Source: Lysobacterales bacterium
Lineage (GTDB): Bacteria > Pseudomonadota > Gammaproteobacteria > Xanthomonadales > Xanthomonadaceae
NCBI GenBank assembly: GCA_015655355.1
Contig: JAATFG010000065.1
Location: forward strand, 1-64,000
DNA length: 64,000 bases
Direction: 5' to 3'
Positions 54,715-63,129 of this stretch are shown piece by piece. Position numbers and translations under genes: made by a program. Under the pieces are notes generated by a model that worked only from the letters and a program-made list of their open reading frames with translations, was not told the DNA's origin and did not search any database. Numbering within the stretch: the stretch's first letter is position 1; each line of letters opens with the position of its first letter.

Positions 54715-55991
54715 CATCGCGGCGTGGCCAGGTGCAGGGTGGTACGGGTGCCGCCATCGGGGTTTTCGGAGAACGTCAGTTCCCAGCCGAGGTGTTCGCA
54801 CAGGCGCGAGATCAGGTCGAGGCCGATGCCGCCGCCGTCGCGGCCGTTGCGCGCGACCTGCGCGTAGAGCTCGCTGATTTCCTCCGGCGACATGCCGTGG
54901 CCGGGATCGTCGATGACCATCGTCGCGTCGTCGAGCAACTGGATGCGCACCGTGCCCTTGTCGCTGTTCTCGATCGCGTTGCGCAGCAGGTTGCCGATGG
55001 CCACGTGCACCACCGGCAACGGCGCGACGATCTCGCAATGCGGCAGGGGCGCCAATGCAAGCTGCAGGTCCTTGCCGCGGGTGAGTGGCCGGTGCGCGTC
55101 GACGATTTCCGGCAGCAGGTGTTCGAGGGCGAGGCGGTCGCTGTTGTCGAGCAGGCGCTTGGGGTCCTTCGCCAGCACCAGCAGCAGCGAGATCAGCTGT
55201 TCGACTTCGCGCGCGGCCTGGTGCACGCGCAGCATCTGGTTGTGCGCGGCCGGCGGCACGCCGGGCTGCTCCAGCGCCAGTTCGCTGGCCCCGGCGATCA
55301 CCCCGATCGGCGTGCGCAGTTCGTGGCTGGCGCTGTCGATGAAGTTGCGTTCGCGCTGCACGAATTCCTCGGTGCGTTGCAGGTAGTCGTTGAACGCGTC
55401 GGCGATCACGGTGATTTCCGCGCTCGCGTTCGCCGCCACCGGCACGTGTTCGCCGCGTTGCTGCGGCTGCAGCGCGCCGACGTGCTGGGCGAGCTGGCGC
55501 AGCGGTTGCAGCAGGTGGCGCAGGATGAAGGCCAGGGCCACGCTGAGCACGATCAGCAGGTTGATCGCGGCGCCGACGATCATCACGTCGTAGCGGGTCT
55601 CGTCCTTGTCGAATTGCTCGATGTCCATCGCCATCGTGTAGTGCACGTCGCCGTAATCCTTGACCAGCGCCACGTGGGTATCGACGCCGATGCTGATGTC
55701 GTCGTGCAGGCCGGGCGACAGCCCGCGCAGTTCCTTCGGCAGGTCGGGATCGTCGGCGCCGACGTAGACGACGAAGCCGGCGGTGTCGTCCCACTTGTAG
55801 GCCGGGTCGTCGTGGATGCGCTGGACGAAGTGGTCGAGTTCGACGGTGAGCAGCGATTTCCACACGATGCGCTCGACGTATTCGTTGACCACCAGGCCCT
55901 GCGAGATCACCGCGACGGTGACGAACGCGGCGAAGGCGAGCATCCACAGCAGGATGCGCCGGCGCAGGCTGAAGCGCTGCGGCGCGCTCAC
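54714..55991 (-). CDS. Sensor histidine kinase, PmrB-like
   Basis: A 425-residue kinase starting at GTG 55991 (GTGA overlap with the regulator gene). Two membrane helices (about 13-33 and 138-160) enclose a periplasmic sensor domain. A HAMP-like linker is followed by the H-box SHELRTPIGVIAG, N-box LLRNAIENSDKG, G1 DPGHGM and G2 RDGGGIGLDLI. Together with the PAP2 and EptA genes across the divergent gap it resembles PmrAB-type systems controlling lipid A modification. The signal sensed is not readable. Confidence 0.88.
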   Translation of the reverse strand: MSAPQRFSLRRRILLWMLAFAAFVTVAVISQGLVVNEYVERIVWKSLLTVELDHFVQRIHDDPAYKWDDTAGFVVYVGADDPDLPKELRGLSPGLHDDISIGVDTHVALVKDYGDVHYTMAMDIEQFDKDETRYDVMIVGAAINLLIVLSVALAFILRHLLQPLRQLAQHVGALQPQQRGEHVPVAANASAEITVIADAFNDYLQRTEEFVQRERNFIDSASHELRTPIGVIAGASELALEQPGVPPAAHNQMLRVHQAAREVEQLISLLLVLAKDPKRLLDNSDRLALEHLLPEIVDAHRPLTRGKDLQLALAPLPHCEIVAPLPVVHVAIGNLLRNAIENSDKGTVRIQLLDDATMVIDDPGHGMSPEEISELYAQVARNGRDGGGIGLDLISRLCEHLGWELTFSENPDGGTRTTLHLATPR

Positions 55992-56698
55992 TCCGGCACG
56001 TCCTGCGCATCGCTGGCGGCGGCGGTGGACACGGCGAGGCGATAGCCGATGCGCGGCAGGGTGTGGATCAGCTTGCTCGCGAACGGGCCGTCGACGCTGC
56101 GGCGCAGTTCGTAGATGTGCGAGCGGAGCATGTCGCCGTCGGGCGGATCGTCGCCCCACAGCGCGTATTCGAGGCGTTCGCGGGTCACTGCCGCCGGACT
56201 GGCCTGCATCAGCACTTCCAGCAGCTTGCGGCAGGCCGGGTAGATGTGCAGCGATTGTCCGCCGCGGGTCACTTCCAGCGTGGCCAGGTCGAGCTTGAGG
56301 TCGCCGACTTCCAGCGCGCGGGTGCGCTGGCGGCCATGCGCGCGTGCCTGCAGGGCCTGCAGGCGCACTTCCAGTTCGGGCAGGGCGAAGGGCTTGGTCA
56401 GGTAGTCGTCGGCGCCGGCGTGGAAACCGATCAACTTGTCCGGCAATTCGTCCCTGGCGGTGAGCATGATCACCGGCACGTCCAGTTCGTATTCGATGCG
56501 CAGGCGGCGCAGCACTTCCGGGCCGTCCAGGCGCGGCAGCATCCAGTCGAGGATCAGCGCGTCGTAATGCTGGGTGCTGGCCAGGTGCAGGCCGGTGATG
56601 CCGTCCGGCGCGGCGTCGAGCGTGTGCCCGCGCGCCTCGAAATACTCGAACAGGTTGGCGACGAGGTTCTTGTTGTCTTCGATGACCAGCAGGCGCAT
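55988..56698 (-). CDS. OmpR/PhoB-family response regulator, PmrA-like
   Basis: A 236-residue regulator. The receiver has MRLLVIEDNKNL, the phospho-Asp in DALILDWMLP, and Lys in DDYLTKPFALPELE. The C-terminal winged helix runs from about 130, with TRERLEYALWGDDPP and IYELRRSVDGPF. It is the partner of the downstream kinase. It is divergent from the PAP2-eptA pair across a 239-base gap, in which no clear direct-repeat PmrA box was seen. Confidence 0.9.
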   Translation of the reverse strand: MRLLVIEDNKNLVANLFEYFEARGHTLDAAPDGITGLHLASTQHYDALILDWMLPRLDGPEVLRRLRIEYELDVPVIMLTARDELPDKLIGFHAGADDYLTKPFALPELEVRLQALQARAHGRQRTRALEVGDLKLDLATLEVTRGGQSLHIYPACRKLLEVLMQASPAAVTRERLEYALWGDDPPDGDMLRSHIYELRRSVDGPFASKLIHTLPRIGYRLAVSTAAASDAQDVPE

Positions 56699-56937
56699 GG
56701 CGACGTCACGGATGCTTGCGGTGGCGGAATCCTACAGCCTCCGTGCGCGGGTGTCGGAGCGAGGTCGGAAATCCGTTGGTTTCGCGTTGCGGTTCATCTG
56801 CCGCACGGGCTTTGCAACGGAACGTGAAGCGCGATGCGCGAAAGCGCCGGTTTCAACGTTTTTCCGATGCCATTGCGACCGTGCGCCGACACGGCGCTGC
56901 CGAACATGCGCGCACTTCAATTCGCGCCGTGTTGTTC

Positions 56938-57696
56938 ATGTCCCTGCAGATTTCAGGCTGGCCCTCGCGCGCCGGCATCTCGCGTTCCGGCACCGGAGGC
57001 AATGGATGGCTGTGGCATCTGTGGCTGCCGTTGCCGGCATTCCTGCTGCTGTCGGCGTGGCTGTTCGGTGGCGCAGGCGACCTGTGGATCGCCGACCATC
57101 TGTATGCGTGGGAAGGCGGGCGCTGGACCTGGCAGGACGCGTGGATCGCGCGCCACCTGCTGCACGACGGCGGCAAGAATGCCAGCGCACTGATGTGGCT
57201 GGCCGCCTTGCTCGGCTGGATCGGCAGTTTCTTCGCCGCAGGGTTGCGCGCGTGGCGGCGTCCGCTGGGCTATGCGTTGCTGGCGGTGCCGTTGTCGGTG
57301 CTGCTGATCGCGGCGCTGAAGGCGCGCACCGACATGGATTGCCCGTACGACCTGATCCGATACGGCGGCAAGCGCCTCTATCACGGCCTGTTCGAGGCCA
57401 ACCCGAATGCCGCGCGCGGGCGCTGCTTCCCCGCCGGCAACGCCAGCGCCGGCTATGCGTGGCTGTGCCTGTATTTCATGTTCGCGGCGATCAGGCCGAA
57501 GCTGCGCTGGATCGGCCTGGGCATCGGCGTCGCGTTCGGCCTGGGGCTCGGCCTCAACCAGCAACTGCGCGGCGAACATTTCCTTGCCCATGACGTGTGG
57601 ACCGCGATGATTTGCTGGCTGATCGCGCTGGGCCTGTACGCGTCGATGTTGCGCGACAGGTTCGTTCAAGCCGGCGCGCAAGGCGGTGCGCAATGA
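56938..57696 (+). CDS. PAP2-superfamily membrane phosphatase with an altered active-site motif
   Basis: A 252-residue, about six-helix lipid phosphatase-like protein. The start at 56938 begins the first sensible hydrophobic protein; longer frames are shadow. Motif 1 is KARTDMDCPYDL, motif 3 is RGEHFLAHDVW (Arg-x-x-His-x4-Asp core present). Motif 2, normally PSGH, reads CFPAGNASAGY, so the catalytic His is replaced by Asn. LpxE/LpxT/PgpB relatives act on lipid A or undecaprenyl phosphates. ATGA overlap with eptA links it to lipid A modification. Confidence 0.86.
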   Translation: MSLQISGWPSRAGISRSGTGGNGWLWHLWLPLPAFLLLSAWLFGGAGDLWIADHLYAWEGGRWTWQDAWIARHLLHDGGKNASALMWLAALLGWIGSFFAAGLRAWRRPLGYALLAVPLSVLLIAALKARTDMDCPYDLIRYGGKRLYHGLFEANPNAARGRCFPAGNASAGYAWLCLYFMFAAIRPKLRWIGLGIGVAFGLGLGLNQQLRGEHFLAHDVWTAMICWLIALGLYASMLRDRFVQAGAQGGAQ

Positions 57697-59363
57697 ACAG
57701 CGTCGTTTCGCGCCTGCCGCTGTCGCTGCGCGGCACTTGGGAAGCCCTGCGCAACTGGCGTCCCGCGTTCACCATCGAAGCGCTCGCGTTGTGCACCAGC
57801 GTGTTCTTCGCCCTGTGCTGCAACCTGAAGTTCTGGCATGTGGTGCTGCCGCACGGCTTCGCGCAATGGCGGCTGGCGATCTCGCTGTTCCTGCTGCTGG
57901 TCGGCGCGCAGGGCTTCCTGCTCGGCCTCGTGCTCGGCCGGCGCTGGGCCAAGCCGCTGCTGTCGGTGCTGTTCGTCGCCACCGCCTGCGCCGTGCATTA
58001 CATGGACGCCTACGGCGTCTATCTCGACCCGGACATGCTGCGCAACGTGCTGCACACCGACTGGGGCGAGGCGCACGAACTGTTCACCACCGCCTTGCTG
58101 CGCACGCTGCTGCTGTGCGCGGCGCTGCCGATGCTGTTGCTGTGGCGGATCAAGCTGGTGCGGCGCTCGAAGCCGCAGGCCTTCCTGGTCCGCGGCGGGT
58201 TCCTGCTGCTGATGTGGCTGCTGATCGCGTCCGGCGCGGCGCTGTCGATGAAGAGCCTGTTCGCGCTGGCGCGCAACCAGCGCGAGGTGCGTTACCTGGT
58301 CACGCCGGGCAATTACCTGTTCTCGCTGGCCAGGGTCCTGCACGTGCAGGCGCCGGGGAAGCAGGCGCCGAAGTTGCCGATCGCCGAGGATGCCGCGCAG
58401 TCGCCGCGCGCGGCGGGCGGCAAGCCGCGCCTGCTGGTGCTGGTGGTCGGCGAAACCGTGCGCGCGCAGAACTGGGGCTTGAACGGCTATGCGCGGCAGA
58501 CCACGCCGGAATTGGCGCGCATCGACGACGTGGTCAATTTCCCCGACATGCAATCCTGCGGCACTTCGACCGAGGTGTCGGTGCCGTGCATGTTCTCGCC
58601 GTGGGGCCGCCACGATTACGACGAGAAGAGAATCCGCGCGCACCAATCTTTTCTGCACGTGTTGCAGCGGGTCGGCGTGCAGGTGGACTGGCGCGACAAC
58701 CAGAGTGGCTGCAAGGGCGTGTGCGATGGTTTGCAGTTCACGTCGCTGACCAACGAGAACGACCCGCGCTTCTGCAGCGGCGAGCGCTGCCTCGACGAAA
58801 TCCTGCTGCAAGGCCTGACCGACAAGCCGGCGGACGACGGCAAGGACCGCATCGTCGTCCTGCACATGCTCGGCAACCACGGGCCGAGTTATTTCGACCG
58901 CTACCCGCCGCAGTTCAAGCGCTTCGTGCCGGCCTGCGAGAACCCGGAGCTGGGCCAGTGCAGCAATGCGCAGATCGCCAACGCCTACGACAACGCGATC
59001 CTCTATACCGACCACGTGCTGGCCGAAGCCATCGCCGAACTGCGCAAGGTGGATGCTTACGACACCGCACTGATCTATCTCTCCGACCACGGCGAATCGC
59101 TCGGCGAAAACGGCCTGTACCTGCATGGCATGCCGTATGCGATCGCACCGCCGCAGCAATTCCACGTGCCGATGCTGATGTGGTTCTCGCCGCAATTCGC
59201 GAGCGACGAGCGCCTCGACGTATCCTGCCTGCGCAAGCAAAGCGCGCAGCCGGCCAGCCAGGACAACCTGTTCCCGTCGGTGCTCGGCCTGTTCGACGTC
59301 AAGACGAACGCCTACGACAAGTCGCGCGACCTGCTCGCCGCTTGCCGGCGGGCAACGACGTGA
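57693..59363 (+). CDS. eptA: Phosphoethanolamine--lipid A transferase, EptA/MCR family
   Basis: A 556-residue enzyme with five N-terminal membrane helices (to about 190) and a periplasmic alkaline-phosphatase-like domain. The nucleophile Thr lies in QSCGTSTEVSVPCMFS, zinc ligands are in VVGETVRAQNWGLNGY and YLSDHGESLGENGLYLHG, and paired cysteines are present (GCKGVCDG, FCSGERC). EptA adds phosphoethanolamine to lipid A and lowers binding of cationic peptides and polymyxins. It is coupled to the PAP2 gene and divergent from a PmrAB-like system. Confidence 0.94.
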   Translation: MNSVVSRLPLSLRGTWEALRNWRPAFTIEALALCTSVFFALCCNLKFWHVVLPHGFAQWRLAISLFLLLVGAQGFLLGLVLGRRWAKPLLSVLFVATACAVHYMDAYGVYLDPDMLRNVLHTDWGEAHELFTTALLRTLLLCAALPMLLLWRIKLVRRSKPQAFLVRGGFLLLMWLLIASGAALSMKSLFALARNQREVRYLVTPGNYLFSLARVLHVQAPGKQAPKLPIAEDAAQSPRAAGGKPRLLVLVVGETVRAQNWGLNGYARQTTPELARIDDVVNFPDMQSCGTSTEVSVPCMFSPWGRHDYDEKRIRAHQSFLHVLQRVGVQVDWRDNQSGCKGVCDGLQFTSLTNENDPRFCSGERCLDEILLQGLTDKPADDGKDRIVVLHMLGNHGPSYFDRYPPQFKRFVPACENPELGQCSNAQIANAYDNAILYTDHVLAEAIAELRKVDAYDTALIYLSDHGESLGENGLYLHGMPYAIAPPQQFHVPMLMWFSPQFASDERLDVSCLRKQSAQPASQDNLFPSVLGLFDVKTNAYDKSRDLLAACRRATT

Positions 59364-59427
59364 TTCGCCGCCTGCGGGTGCGTCGGTCGAAGTGCGATCG
59401 CAAGCGGAGAATGCAATCATCGCCGGC

Positions 59428-60201
59428 ATGAGTGAAAAGAGAATTTCCGCAGTCGCGATGGCCAACAAGGTGGTGCAGGTCGGGGTCGCCTTCTGGGTGA
59501 TGAAGATCTGCGCGACCACGCTGGGCGAAACCGCGGGCGACGAATTGTCGATGACGCTTGGCGTCGGCTACGCGGCCAGTTCGCTGCTCCTGATTTCGAT
59601 TTTTGCCGCGCTGTTGTTGTGGCAGTTGTTGTCCACGCGCTTGCATCCGTGGCTGTTCTGGGCGGTGATGCTGGCGTCGAGTACCGCCGGCACCACGATG
59701 TCGGACTTCATGGATCGCACGCTCGGGCTCGGTTACGCCCGGGGCGCGACGCTGCTGGTGTCGTGCCTGTGCGCGATGCTGCTGTTGTGGTGGCTGATCG
59801 AGCGCAACCTGTCGGTGGAGCGCATCGCGCGGCGGCGCACCGAAATCCTGTATTGGCTGACGATCCTGTTTTCCAATACGCTCGGCACTGCGCTCGGCGA
59901 TTTCCTTTCCGACGATTCCGGTCTCGGTTTTCTCGGCGGCGCGGCGTTGATCGCCGGCGCCTTGCTCGTCGTGTTGATGTTGTATCGCTTCACTCGCATC
60001 AGCCATGTCGCGTTGTTCTGGTTCGCGTTCGTGCTGACCCGCCCGTTCGGCGCGACCTTCGGCGACGTGCTGACCAAGCCGGTCGCAAAAGGCGGCCTCG
60101 ATCTCGGCACCGGCGGCGCTTCGCTGGTGTTGCTGGCGATTCTGGTCGCGACGCTGTTCTTCAGCCTGCGCCGGGAAAAATCAGCCGGCGCTCCGGCTTG
60201 A
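59428..60201 (+). CDS. Membrane protein with four internal repeats (COG4705-like)
   Basis: A 257-residue protein of about eight membrane helices. The same motif recurs four times: TTLGETAGDELSMTLGVGY, STAGTTMSDFMDRTLGLGY, NTLGTALGDFLSDDSGLGF and RPFGATFGDVLTKPVAKGG. Each has small residues, an acidic Asp and a Gly pair before a helix, so it looks like a fourfold duplicated two-helix unit. The family is uncharacterised; a transporter or channel is possible. The stop overlaps the opposing symporter gene by 21 bases. Confidence 0.8.
   Translation: MSEKRISAVAMANKVVQVGVAFWVMKICATTLGETAGDELSMTLGVGYAASSLLLISIFAALLLWQLLSTRLHPWLFWAVMLASSTAGTTMSDFMDRTLGLGYARGATLLVSCLCAMLLLWWLIERNLSVERIARRRTEILYWLTILFSNTLGTALGDFLSDDSGLGFLGGAALIAGALLVVLMLYRFTRISHVALFWFAFVLTRPFGATFGDVLTKPVAKGGLDLGTGGASLVLLAILVATLFFSLRREKSAGAPA
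60176..60198 (-). terminator. Terminator overlapping two convergent stop codons
   Basis: On the minus strand AGCCGG/CCGGCT arms with a 4-base loop and then GATTTTT. The hairpin covers the ends of both convergent genes, and its T-run follows the symporter's TGA. Confidence 0.75.
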
Positions 60202-61428
60202 CGCGGCGTTGTGCTTGGCGACGATGCCGGTCGCGGTCAAGTCGCCGGTGACGTTGCCGACGGTGCACAGCACGTCGGGAATCGTGTCGACCGAGAGCAG
60301 GATGCCGAGCGGTTCCAGCGGCAGGCCGAGCGAATGGGTGACCGGCAGGTTGGTGGCCATGAAGCTCACTTGTCCGGGCAGGCCGACGGACCCCATGCTC
60401 ATCACCACCGCCAGCACCACCGCGACCGCGGTGTGCGAGGCCGGCACGTCGATGCCGTACAGCCACGCGATGAAACTGGCCACGCCGATGTACTGGATCG
60501 GGCTGGTGATGCGGAACAGCGACACCGCCATCGGCAGCACCAGGGATGCGACTTCGAGCGGATAGCCGAGGCGTTCGCGCGCCGCGTCGAGCATCGCCGG
60601 CATCGAGGCCAATGACGACGAGGTGCTGGCGGCGACGACCTGAGCCGGCAGGATTGCGGAGGCGAAGCGGCGGAACGGTTCGCCGCCGAAGAAGCGCGCG
60701 ACCAGGTACAACATCACGGTGACGCTGGCGTACATGATGCATTGCACCGCGATGTAGCCGGCCAGCGCGCCGAGCACGCCGGCGCCGACCTGCGCGCACA
60801 CCGCCAGCACCAGCGCGAACACGCCCAGCGGCGCGACCGCCAGCACCCAGCGCACGATCACGATCATCGTGTCGGCGATGGTCTGGATGAATTCCAGCAT
60901 CTTCGCGCGGCGCCCGGTTTCGATCCTGGTCAGTGCGAAGCCGAAGAACAGCGCGAACGCCACCAGCGGCAGCATCGCGCTGTTCGCCGCCGCGGCGATC
61001 GCGTTGGCGGGAATGATCGCGACCAGCGCCTGCGACAGGCCGGTGCCGCCAGTCGGTGCCGTCACCGGCGGCAACGTGGCGCGGAAGGCGGCGAGCGTGG
61101 CTTCGTCGCGCGGCAACAGCGCAAGCAGATGCGGCGCGACGATGGCGGCGAAACTGGTCGCCGCGAGCAGCAGCAGCACGAACACGAGCAGCGCGCCGCG
61201 CGCGATGCGACCGCTTGCCGCCGCATCGCTGGCGTTGTTGACGCCGAGCACGACCAGCGCGGCGACCAGCGGTACCACGGTCATCTGCAAGGCGTTGAGC
61301 CACAGCTTGCCGATCGGCTGGATCAGGCCGGCGACGTCCGCGGCATGTTGCGGATTCCAGTACGCCAGCGCGAGGCCGACGAGCGCGCCGAGGACGAGGC
61401 CGATGATGACGCGGGTGGTCGAGGACAT
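60181..61428 (-). CDS. Dicarboxylate/amino acid:cation symporter (DAACS family)
   Basis: A 415-residue GltP/GltPh-type symporter. Conserved parts are the N-terminal LVLGALVGLALAYW, the serine-rich re-entrant loop AASTSSSLASMPAM, and the C-terminal MSMGSVGLPGQVSFMATNLP and DTIPDVLCTVGNVTGDL with the substrate-binding Asp/Asn. Likely substrates are glutamate, aspartate or C4-dicarboxylates. It lies downstream of the murein-recycling genes, so a role in taking up released amino acids is possible but unproven. Confidence 0.9.
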   Translation of the reverse strand: MSSTTRVIIGLVLGALVGLALAYWNPQHAADVAGLIQPIGKLWLNALQMTVVPLVAALVVLGVNNASDAAASGRIARGALLVFVLLLLAATSFAAIVAPHLLALLPRDEATLAAFRATLPPVTAPTGGTGLSQALVAIIPANAIAAAANSAMLPLVAFALFFGFALTRIETGRRAKMLEFIQTIADTMIVIVRWVLAVAPLGVFALVLAVCAQVGAGVLGALAGYIAVQCIMYASVTVMLYLVARFFGGEPFRRFASAILPAQVVAASTSSSLASMPAMLDAARERLGYPLEVASLVLPMAVSLFRITSPIQYIGVASFIAWLYGIDVPASHTAVAVVLAVVMSMGSVGLPGQVSFMATNLPVTHSLGLPLEPLGILLSVDTIPDVLCTVGNVTGDLTATGIVAKHNAASSRSAG

Positions 61429-61476
61429 GCGTTGGCTCGGGTGAAGGGAATGCGCGATGTTGCCGTGCGCCCGCGC

Positions 61477-62238
61477 TTACGGCAAATGCCAATCGGTTTT
61501 GAGCCTCGCGTATTCGGCGCGCGGCAGCAGCACGAACACCGGATGCTTCTTCGGGTCGAGCCACGCGAGCATGGCGTCCATCGTCGCCGGCGCCATCGCG
61601 GTGCAGCCGGCGGTCGGTTCGCCCGGCGCCTTCCACAGGTGCGCGAAGATGCAACTGCCCTTGCTGGGAGTGTTGCGCGGATTGTTCTCGATCACCAGGC
61701 CTTCGCGATAACGCTGGTCGCCATCGGCGTGCAGGTCGCGGCGCATCGGCTCGCTGGAACCTTTCACCGCGTTGGCGCCGACTTTCCTTGCGTTGACCAA
61801 GTTGTTGTAGAGCGGCGAAGCCTCGACGTCGATGCACCAGTCGTCCGCGTCGGTGGCGAGGTACGGCATCCCGGTGTCCGCATGCGGCGCGTAGCCGAAC
61901 GCGGTGCCGAGGTCGAACACGCCGGCCGGCGCGCGGTTGTCGCCTTCGCGCTTTTGCGGTGCATCGTCCTGAAGCGGATCTTGCCGCGGATTCAATCCGT
62001 AGCCCCACGCCGCTCCGTTCTTGCCGACCGCGACCGGCGCGGGATCCGCAACGGCTTTCCATTTGCCGTGCGCGCGGTCGAAACGCTGCAGCGTGCCTTG
62101 GGTGCCGTCCCAGCCGTCGGTGACGACCAGCACCAGTTGCGTCGATCCGTCCCACGGCAGCGCGTCCGCCGCGTTCGCGGCGAAGCCGGGCAACGACAGC
62201 AGTGCGAGCGCGAAAAGACCTTGCAGGGCGGTTTTCAT
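61477..62238 (-). CDS. L,D-transpeptidase-family (YkuD-like) exported protein
   Basis: A 253-residue protein with a signal peptide (start 62238, cleavage near ANAAD). It belongs to the COG3786 branch of YkuD proteins: GNRAPAG-like DNRAPAGVFDLGTAFGY, VIENNPRNTPSKGSCIFAHLW with the catalytic His, and PTAGCTAMA with the catalytic Cys. These act on peptidoglycan or its fragments in the periplasm. Placed 14 bases after the MurR-like gene and near the epimerase, probably one operon. Confidence 0.86.
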   Translation of the reverse strand: MKTALQGLFALALLSLPGFAANAADALPWDGSTQLVLVVTDGWDGTQGTLQRFDRAHGKWKAVADPAPVAVGKNGAAWGYGLNPRQDPLQDDAPQKREGDNRAPAGVFDLGTAFGYAPHADTGMPYLATDADDWCIDVEASPLYNNLVNARKVGANAVKGSSEPMRRDLHADGDQRYREGLVIENNPRNTPSKGSCIFAHLWKAPGEPTAGCTAMAPATMDAMLAWLDPKKHPVFVLLPRAEYARLKTDWHLP

Positions 62239-62252
62239 GGCGCGTGACCTCG

Positions 62253-63128
62253 TCAGGTTTCGAGCAGGTTGCGGATGCGTTCGAGATTGGTGGCCAGCAG
62301 GCGCTGGCGCTCGTCGCGCTGCGCGAGCAGCACGAACAGGAAGTCCAGCAGGTAATCCAGCCCGGCGCGATACAGCAGCGGCTCGATCAGCGGCGAAGGA
62401 TGCCGCGCCGACACGCCCAGCGCCGCATCGGCATGCGCGCGCAGCGGATTGGAACCGTGGCGGGTGAAGGCGACGACCTTGCCGCCGGCGTCCTGGAACT
62501 GGCGGCTGACCTGCGACAGCACCGGCAGCTTGCCGAACTCGGAGAACATCAGCAGCACGTCGCCTTTTTGCGCCGGCGAAATCGCGGTGAGCATCAGGAT
62601 CGGGTCGGCCTGCGAGGTCACCGGAAGGCCGAGCAGTGACAGCCGCATCGCGCATTCGCGGGCGAAGATGCCGTCGTCGCCGGTGCCGCAGACGTACACG
62701 CGGTTCGCGCTGTCGACCAGTTCGACGATGGCCTCGATGCGTTCGCGTGGATTGAGGTGGCGGGTTTCCTCTTCGGTGGACAGCCGCGCCTGGCGCAATT
62801 CCTCGTGCAGGCGCGCGTAGTCGTCGGCGTGCGCACCGACGTCCATGCTCGCCGCCGGTTGCGCCGCGGTGCCGCGGGCCAGCGCTTCGCCGATCGAGAA
62901 CTTGAGGTCGGGATAACCCTTGAAGCCGAGCTTCTGGCTGAACTTCACCACCGAGGATTGCGACACTTCCAGCGCCGCGGCCAGTTGCTGCGAGGAGTAG
63001 TCGCGCAGCAGCGCGGCGTTTTCGAGGATGAAGTCACCGATGCGGCGCTCGATCGCCGACATCTGCTCGCGCTCGGCGCGGATGCGCACCAGCGGCGAAA
63101 GGGTGCGGTCGGCTTCGCCCCAGGGCAT
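62253..63128 (-). CDS. MurR/RpiR-family transcriptional regulator
   Basis: A 291-residue regulator. The N-terminal RpiR HTH (about 23-80) has SSQQLAAALEVSQSSVVKFSQKLGFKGYPDLK, only partly quoted here. The SIS sugar-isomerase-like effector domain at about 125-255 has VYVCGTGDDGIFAREC. MurR relatives sense phosphosugars such as MurNAc-6-P. It is the gene next to the dipeptide epimerase (one base between them), which supports control of murein recycling. Confidence 0.9.
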   Translation of the reverse strand: MPWGEADRTLSPLVRIRAEREQMSAIERRIGDFILENAALLRDYSSQQLAAALEVSQSSVVKFSQKLGFKGYPDLKFSIGEALARGTAAQPAASMDVGAHADDYARLHEELRQARLSTEEETRHLNPRERIEAIVELVDSANRVYVCGTGDDGIFARECAMRLSLLGLPVTSQADPILMLTAISPAQKGDVLLMFSEFGKLPVLSQVSRQFQDAGGKVVAFTRHGSNPLRAHADAALGVSARHPSPLIEPLLYRAGLDYLLDFLFVLLAQRDERQRLLATNLERIRNLLET

Positions 63129-63129
63129 G

